A DNA stretch of 64,000 nt, from NCBI GenBank assembly GCA_025201765.1, contig MU623455.1, positions 1 through 64,000 of the forward strand, written 5' to 3'. A program made the translations under genes and the position numbers. The notes below the pieces were generated by a model. It did not search any database. It was not told where the DNA came from and worked only from the letters and a program-made list of their open reading frames with translations. Below are positions 58,490 through 64,000 of the stretch, piece by piece (position 1 is the first letter of the stretch; each line of letters starts with the position of its first letter). Source of the DNA: Daldinia sp. FL1419 (taxonomy: Eukaryota; Ascomycota; Sordariomycetes; Xylariales; Hypoxylaceae).

Positions 58490-59310
58490 TCTTTCCTTTG
58501 GCAGAGTTTATATGTACTCCGAGAAAGTATTTCTCGTCTCCTTCATCCCGATCGTCGTACCTGGTTTGGAATAACTCGACTTGGGTCATGATATCTCGAG
58601 TATCACCAAGCCAGGTATGTCACATGTCACATTTCTGCAGGGTTCAGACTTTTAAGATAACAACGATCCTCGCCGTATTTTGACGATGACATGTGTGGGA
58701 GGAAAACATTGTTTCTTTGGCGTCAAACACACTATCGACCCATAAGCCCCTCCGTAGGGAATCCCATCACCTTGGAAGATGGCTTGCGGAGCAACTAAGG
58801 TACCTATTTCACCCACTCACAGTGGCCTATTTAGCGCTCTTGAGACTTACAGGGGTTTACCGGCAGGTAATTGGTGGGCCTAATGCCACTGAGGGGGGAC
58901 TTTTCCGGCAGTTTACTGGTTTATCCTGGCTTATCCTGACTTATCCGGGCCTTTGGGAATTCTTCAGCGGCCTTTCCCGACCCCCGACGTTTTGAAGTTG
59001 CACGACAGAAATGGCGGCGCGCCCAAACAGGAGGTACCTATGTTCTGCAGCGGATCATTTTTTAATTATCTTCCAGCCACATTCCCAAGCCGATTTTTGA
59101 ACTACTACGACACTTCGAAATCAATTGGATAATTGATGGTCATCCGAGTCTCCAGTTCACCAAGTACGGCAAAGTTGTTACCGTGTGCGGATGCGACTTA
59201 CGCCATACATGGTACAATACGAACTAATCGAAGTTGCGGATGGAAGGGGAGGATACGGTTAGAAGTTGGTATTGTGGTGTTGAAGCGAGGCTAATAGTGC
59301 CGAGCTTTGC

Positions 59311-59366
59311 CTTCTTTTCTTTTTTTTCTTTTTTTTTCTTTTCTTTCTTTTCTTTCTCTTTTTTTT
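59311..59366. repeat. Polypyrimidine (T/C) tract
   Basis: About 56 bases almost only T and C, with TTTCT units; simple sequence. Confidence 0.9.
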
Positions 59367-60254
59367 ATGATTTATATGGGTGAGTGAAGCATATTCTCGT
59401 GGCGCTTGATCTACGCATAGATTATTACGACTTGAATATTCCCCACGATATGAATAACCCATGGTAGGTACCTCCTATGCGGTAAGGTCGCATCGTTGAC
59501 CAAGAGGCCCAGAGTGTTTGGTTCGCAGCCCGAGGAGCGCTTATATTCACGGTATTGTTGGTTGTAAGGCTAGACCCTCGTCTGGGAACACGCACACTAT
59601 GCCCAACTGCTCTCGACCAGTCTCCTGTTGTTCTGTAGTTTCCCTATTCCTTTATTAGCTGTGCCTCTTTATTACCCCCTTGTCCTGAACGTGCTATCTC
59701 GCATGTCTCGTTGGTAGTAAAGGTAACCTCAGCTATAATTAACAGCCCATCTAACCCATCCTACCCATCCTACCCTACCTCCTTGGAATAAACCCTACAA
59801 TAATATATACGTACATGTATGCTAGCGAATAAGGTCGTCATGGTGTTGTACATTTCCCTTGGTCGACCTCTCCACTCTTCTACTTCTCTTCCATATTATT
59901 CAATCTAGTGTTCCTTTTGCCATATCCCGATTTTCTCTGCTTCTACTCGCGGGATCCTGAGTCGTAGGACTATTCGATCGCTGTGTGCGATACGATAACT
60001 CTGCGCTACCACAAGACAGCAAAGGGGACTAGGTTAGAGGCTTCAGTACCATCTTCCACGTTCTACTTGAGCGACAGCCACATCGGACCCAGCACTACCG
60101 ATTCCGGGCTCTTCCGGACTCTTCCTAGCACGGTTACTTAGACACGGAATTAGACTTTGGCGGCTTTTCCATCTCTCCTTCTTTTCGTCGTAAATCTTTA
60201 GAATCGTCAATTCGGCCACGACCATAGTTTCTATGAGAGGGTAACAGGTGGAAA

Positions 60255-63200
60255 ATGAGGATAGGGTGTTTGCAGTTCTCCCCGAAGCTCGGGGATGTTA
60301 ATAACAACCTTAACCGCGCCGATGCGGTCTTGAGCAGGGCGAATCCGGAAAACCTTGACCTCCTCTGCCTACCTGAATTATCTTTTACAGGTATGTACTT
60401 GCGAGCGATAGAATTCATCCGAATCATTACGCTAACTCCGCTAAGGATATAATTTCAAGTCGCTCCAACAAATCAGTCCTTTTCTTGAGCCTCAAGGTTC
60501 CGGCGTGACCGCGCTCTGGGCGAGAACCGTTGCGCTTAAATACAACTGCGTTACCATAGTCGGATACCCGGAAAGTTGCGACGTGAAAGCGAAATGGCCT
60601 ACTGGGCCCGAGTACTACAACTCGGCCATCGTCGTCAACGGCGAGGGAGAAACAATCGGCAACTATAGAAAGAGCTTCTTGTATTACACGGACGAAACAT
60701 GGGCTTTGGAAGGCGGCGAGGGGTTTTGGCAAGGATCTATCCCCGGCCTCGGAAACACCTCTCTGGGAATTTGTGTGTAATCCTCTTCAAGAAGTTCATA
60801 TTTTTCAAGCTAACCATTTTTATAGGCATGGATATTAAGTGAGCAACATGGCTGGATATATAAGTAATTCTACTAACTTCACCTCTAGTCCATATAAATT
60901 CGAGGCACCCTTCCACGCTTTCGAATTCGCCTTTCACGTTCTGGAGAGGAGATCGAACCTCGTCGTTCTTTCGATGGCTTGGCTCACGAGGGAGGATGGC
61001 CGAATGTTCTCTCGAATGCCTAACGATCCCGATTTAGACACCTTAACCTATTGGGTAACAAGATTGGAACCCCTCATCAGAGCTGAAAGCGAAGACGAAA
61101 TTATTATAGTTTTTGCGAATCGCTGTGGTATCGAAGATGACGCGGTCTATGCCGGAACTAGTGCTGTGATTGGAATAAAAGATGGAGAGGTAAATGTGTA
61201 CGGGATCCTTGGCAGGGGGGAGAAGGAACTTCTGGTTGTCGATACCGACTCTCCCCCTTTTGCTAAATTGGTGTATCGACCGGACGATAATACGTCAGGC
61301 GTTACCTCAACTGACGATGAGTCAAAAGGTGGTTCTAGCAACCCATCGGCTAAGCCTGACAAGGAAAACCCTTCGAAAGGGTCTAATGAACCTAGATCAT
61401 CGGGAGGAAGCGGTCATACAAGCCCTGGGATGGCACATACTCCGAGAAGCGCCGGCTCATCCACAATGTCTAAGAAGGCTGCTCAGCCTAACTCACCGCT
61501 AAGCGAGTCGACACTTGCTAATTACGAATCGACATCTCTGGATGGCGCCACTAAGGAATACGACTACGTACCTTTGGGCCGTGGCTCTCGAGCTGGAAGC
61601 GATAGAAGTACGAAGTCGATGCAAGGCTCGGTCATTTCAGGTCGTTCGGGCACATCAAGAAAGTCAAAGGGTTCAAGTCGCACCCGAGCTTCTAAGGAGT
61701 CGTTTGATTCAAAGGTGTTGCCTAAAGCCTCCCATCGATCATCGTCTAAAAAGGCTAAGACGGCGTCCCCCCGGATAAAAATCCCACCTCCTAAGTTGGC
61801 AAACGACTCAATTCCGACTCCAACAGCCCCAAGTCCGACACCCATGGCCGTCCGGCCTAAACTTTCTATTCCGAAGGATGCTCATAAACGCCCGCATATT
61901 CCTACACCCCATCCTGATTTAGGACAGAAGGGTTATGTCTCAATGGAACAGCAGAATTACGTCTTCACCCCGACCACGGCATTCGATGATTTGAGCCCAC
62001 AGTTCCCAGTCAGGTCATTTTGGGCTCCCTCCGACTCGCGATTACGGAACTCTACGGAATTGAGCGACTGGTCACCTGTATTGAATCGCTCACCGCAGTC
62101 TCCGAAGCCGGTCGCCGAACACAAAAAGCCCATAGTTGCGGAAGAGGTAGGTATGGGGGGTAGGGAGTCTAATGCGATGATCAAAGATGTAGTAAATCCT
62201 CCGCCACCTAAGTCGCGTATTACCAGCCGATCGAGAAAACTCGGACGGTCGGATTCGGCACTTGGCCAAAGGCCCGATTCGACTACACCTGCACAACGTC
62301 CCGAGACTATGAGTTCACGCCCGGGCTCTTCAGCTTGGCAGAGAGTCAATGCATCCTCGCCTCATCCAGACCGTCCCTCGCCCAAATCTCGAAATGCGAG
62401 TCGAAATCGCCCTGCGAATCCCATTCCTGCGGAAGATCTCATAGAGCAACAATATGTTGGCGTTGCAGGAGCCTCGATACTGATTGGTGCGAGCTCTAGT
62501 ATACTTGATAGCTCAGCAGTTCGAGGACCTTCAGCCGCGGTTCGGCCAGATACCCGCACGAGCAACGTCGAATCAACATACCGCTCTACATCTCGGGCCA
62601 CTCGGTCGCGAAGTAATAGTTATAAGGTCCAGGGTTCAACTACCCAGGGTGCTGTAGGAAGTTCTTGGCAACCCCGCGCTGTCAGCCGTGGACGGCAACG
62701 AGCGAAAGGCCTCGCTAGTATTTCCAACTACGCAGGCCTCAGTAAGAGAGATGACTCACCGGAGTGGTCTGTTCGAGGGGATATGGACAGTGGAGATGAC
62801 GACGAGATTGTGGAAGAAATCATCGTACGACGCTCACCAAGCTGCGCAATTCATGGTGACGGGCATAACCACATTGGCACACCGGGATATGAGTTCAACC
62901 CGTACTCTAGAGATACGAATGGAGAGAGGCTGGATTCATCTCGAGTTACTCCTGAATCAAGCGGATCGACAAAGATCAAAGATGTAACGGAAACCCCAAA
63001 ACAACCTCTTAGCAACGAGTTTAAGGCCCAGTCAAACTCCTACGCGTCTTCCACCGAGACCCCAGCCGACGTGGAAGGCTCGCTTGTTACACCCTGGTTC
63101 TTGTTTGATCCAAAGACACCGAAAGCTATGGTCTTTCAAATAGAGGAGAATCACGCTACACCTAGCACGCCTCGGTCAGCTCCTTTTGTGCAACCTCTAA

Positions 63201-63265
63201 AGATCGCGAAGCAAATCGGCCAAGAAACAACAAGTAAAGCGAGGCCAAAGAGCGCCGTCTGGTAG
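60255..63265 (+). CDS. nta1: Protein N-terminal amidase (Nta1-type nitrilase) with long Ser-rich tail
   Basis: Four exons, 60255-60390, 60446-60772, 60826-60838 (13 bases) and 60889-63265; all junctions in frame; 950 residues. Nitrilase-superfamily triad: Glu in CLPELSFTGYN, Lys in YRKSFLYYTDE, and Cys in LGICMDINPYKF, which is assembled from three exons. This signature is that of Nta1, which deamidates N-terminal Asn and Gln and so feeds the Arg/N-degron pathway. The catalytic domain ends near residue 300. The remaining 650 residues are Ser/Pro/Lys-rich and appear disordered, with only short conserved-looking stretches. Start MRIGCLQFSP matches the family. Confidence 0.94.
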
Positions 63266-64000
63266 TAGTGATACCTCAACGTGTAATGAATTTGGGAACG
63301 GTTTCATAGGCATGTAAAATGTGCTACTATATTAAGCGAGGAGTTGGTTTGATTGAATATGGACATTCATTCGATTGGAGCTTCTAGCCAGAGTTGTACC
63401 AGAATATAAAGGTTGGTGTTTACGTAGGTAGATTATAGCAGCAATAAGTTTCATTAAAACCCGGATCCTGGATGAAGTTGTGTCGGGTGAAAGATCGACA
63501 AGGTTACCCGCATTCAAGGGAAGATCCGACTAGATGCAGCTAACCTATATGGCTTCTCAATATACTATGTATTCATCTGCCTTATGACTACTTACCTACC
63601 TAGGTAGACTTCCTACGCGGGAAATTTTATGAATAGTATAGCGTATGGCCAATGTTTGCCTCAGACATGTGGTCAAGCACTTGGGCAGAACAGTTACCCG
63701 TCAGGGCCTCTACTCTTTTGGTGCAACGACAAACAAATTTCCCGCCGCACGCAGGTAAACAGCATCCAAGCCTGTTGTGGAACTGAAGTATTCGAGTCCA
63801 GCAATCTGTAGTCGTAATCCTGGTGATATTACATCGATATCCATGTAACTTGAGGCTACTATACGGATAATTGTCACACAGCAATGCGGTATCGACACCA
63901 CCTGTATGGTACGAGCTTCCTAGCTAGGGCAACACGGTCGCCTTGGGCAGTTAACTGATTAAAGCCTAAGCCAATATAAAGAACGTCCATGACGTTTCGT
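63266..64000. other. Right edge, nothing recognised
   Basis: The 3' UTR of the amidase gene followed by AT-rich spacer with a CTACCTAGGTAG-type motif near 63596-63608. Short open frames on both strands have no similarity. Confidence 0.45.

Larger units (their letters stand above)
54939..60254. other. Gene-poor 5.3-kb region with short repeats
   Basis: No gene recognised. Open frames such as 55356-55676 (plus) and 56001-56354 (minus) have no family features. Contains GTCACCTAAA-type tandem repeats at 55831-55880, an 11-bp GGTTTTTTTCT repeat at 58457-58489, a polypyrimidine tract at 59311-59366 and a CCCATCCTA-type repeat near 59745-59780. It may hold degraded transposon DNA, but I found no transposase motif. 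Confidence 0.55.

Noticed and set aside
1..64000. tRNA genes, rRNA genes and CRISPR arrays
   Set aside because: No tRNA-like B-box with matching cloverleaf, no rRNA segments and no spaced direct repeats were seen; a covariance-model search would be needed to exclude tRNAs fully.

Overview
The window is nuclear DNA of a filamentous ascomycete. The genes carry short GT-AG introns of about 50-90 bp and lie on both strands without operons. Typical Pezizomycotina families are present: a HET domain, a Pth11-like receptor, a Zn2Cys6 regulator, Dal5-type and DHA14-type transporters, GH31 and GH43 enzymes, a fungal RBR ligase and a PF10306 protein. TAGGTAGGTA-rich spacers suggest Sordariomycetes, possibly Xylariales, but this is a weak inference. 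A 10-N gap at 33289-33298 shows this is a draft assembly.

Layout. 1-5.3 kb: a CECR5-like HAD hydrolase and a secreted, probably GPI-anchored protein. 5.9-8.7 kb: an ankyrin-repeat pseudogene. 9.9-13.7 kb: a Ca3427-like periplasmic-binding-fold protein, an Mrx11/FLILHELTA mitochondrial protein and an eight-exon nucleoside diphosphate kinase. The kinase is preceded by an in-frame open reading frame that encodes a membrane segment. 14.6-20.3 kb: glucosidase II alpha and an AAA ATPase. 21-22 kb: a HET relic. 22.4-30.5 kb: a TauD-type dioxygenase divergent from a Dal5-type permease, a decayed Pth11-like receptor and a flavin monooxygenase. 31-36 kb: an RBR E3 ligase, two copies of a poly-T repeat around the gap, and guanine deaminase. 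36.3-54.9 kb: two paralogous Cys-rich single-pass membrane proteins enclose a GH43 enzyme, dyskerin/Cbf5, an APH-like kinase, a Zn2Cys6 regulator divergent from a DHA14 transporter, and a SET protein. 54.9-60.2 kb: a gene-poor stretch. 60.3-63.3 kb: protein N-terminal amidase with a long Ser-rich tail.

Housekeeping genes (Cbf5, NDK, glucosidase II, CECR5-like, NTA1, Mrx11) alternate with accessory material. No PKS, NRPS or terpene backbone gene is present, so there is no evident secondary-metabolite cluster. The best functional pairing is the divergent dioxygenase-permease pair, whose shared promoter holds one exact match to the CYS3/MetR sulfur-regulator consensus (ATGRYRYCAT). I infer a sulfonate-scavenging unit. 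Several accessory genes are visibly broken, by nonsense codons, an internal deletion, or single-base shifts at splice sites.
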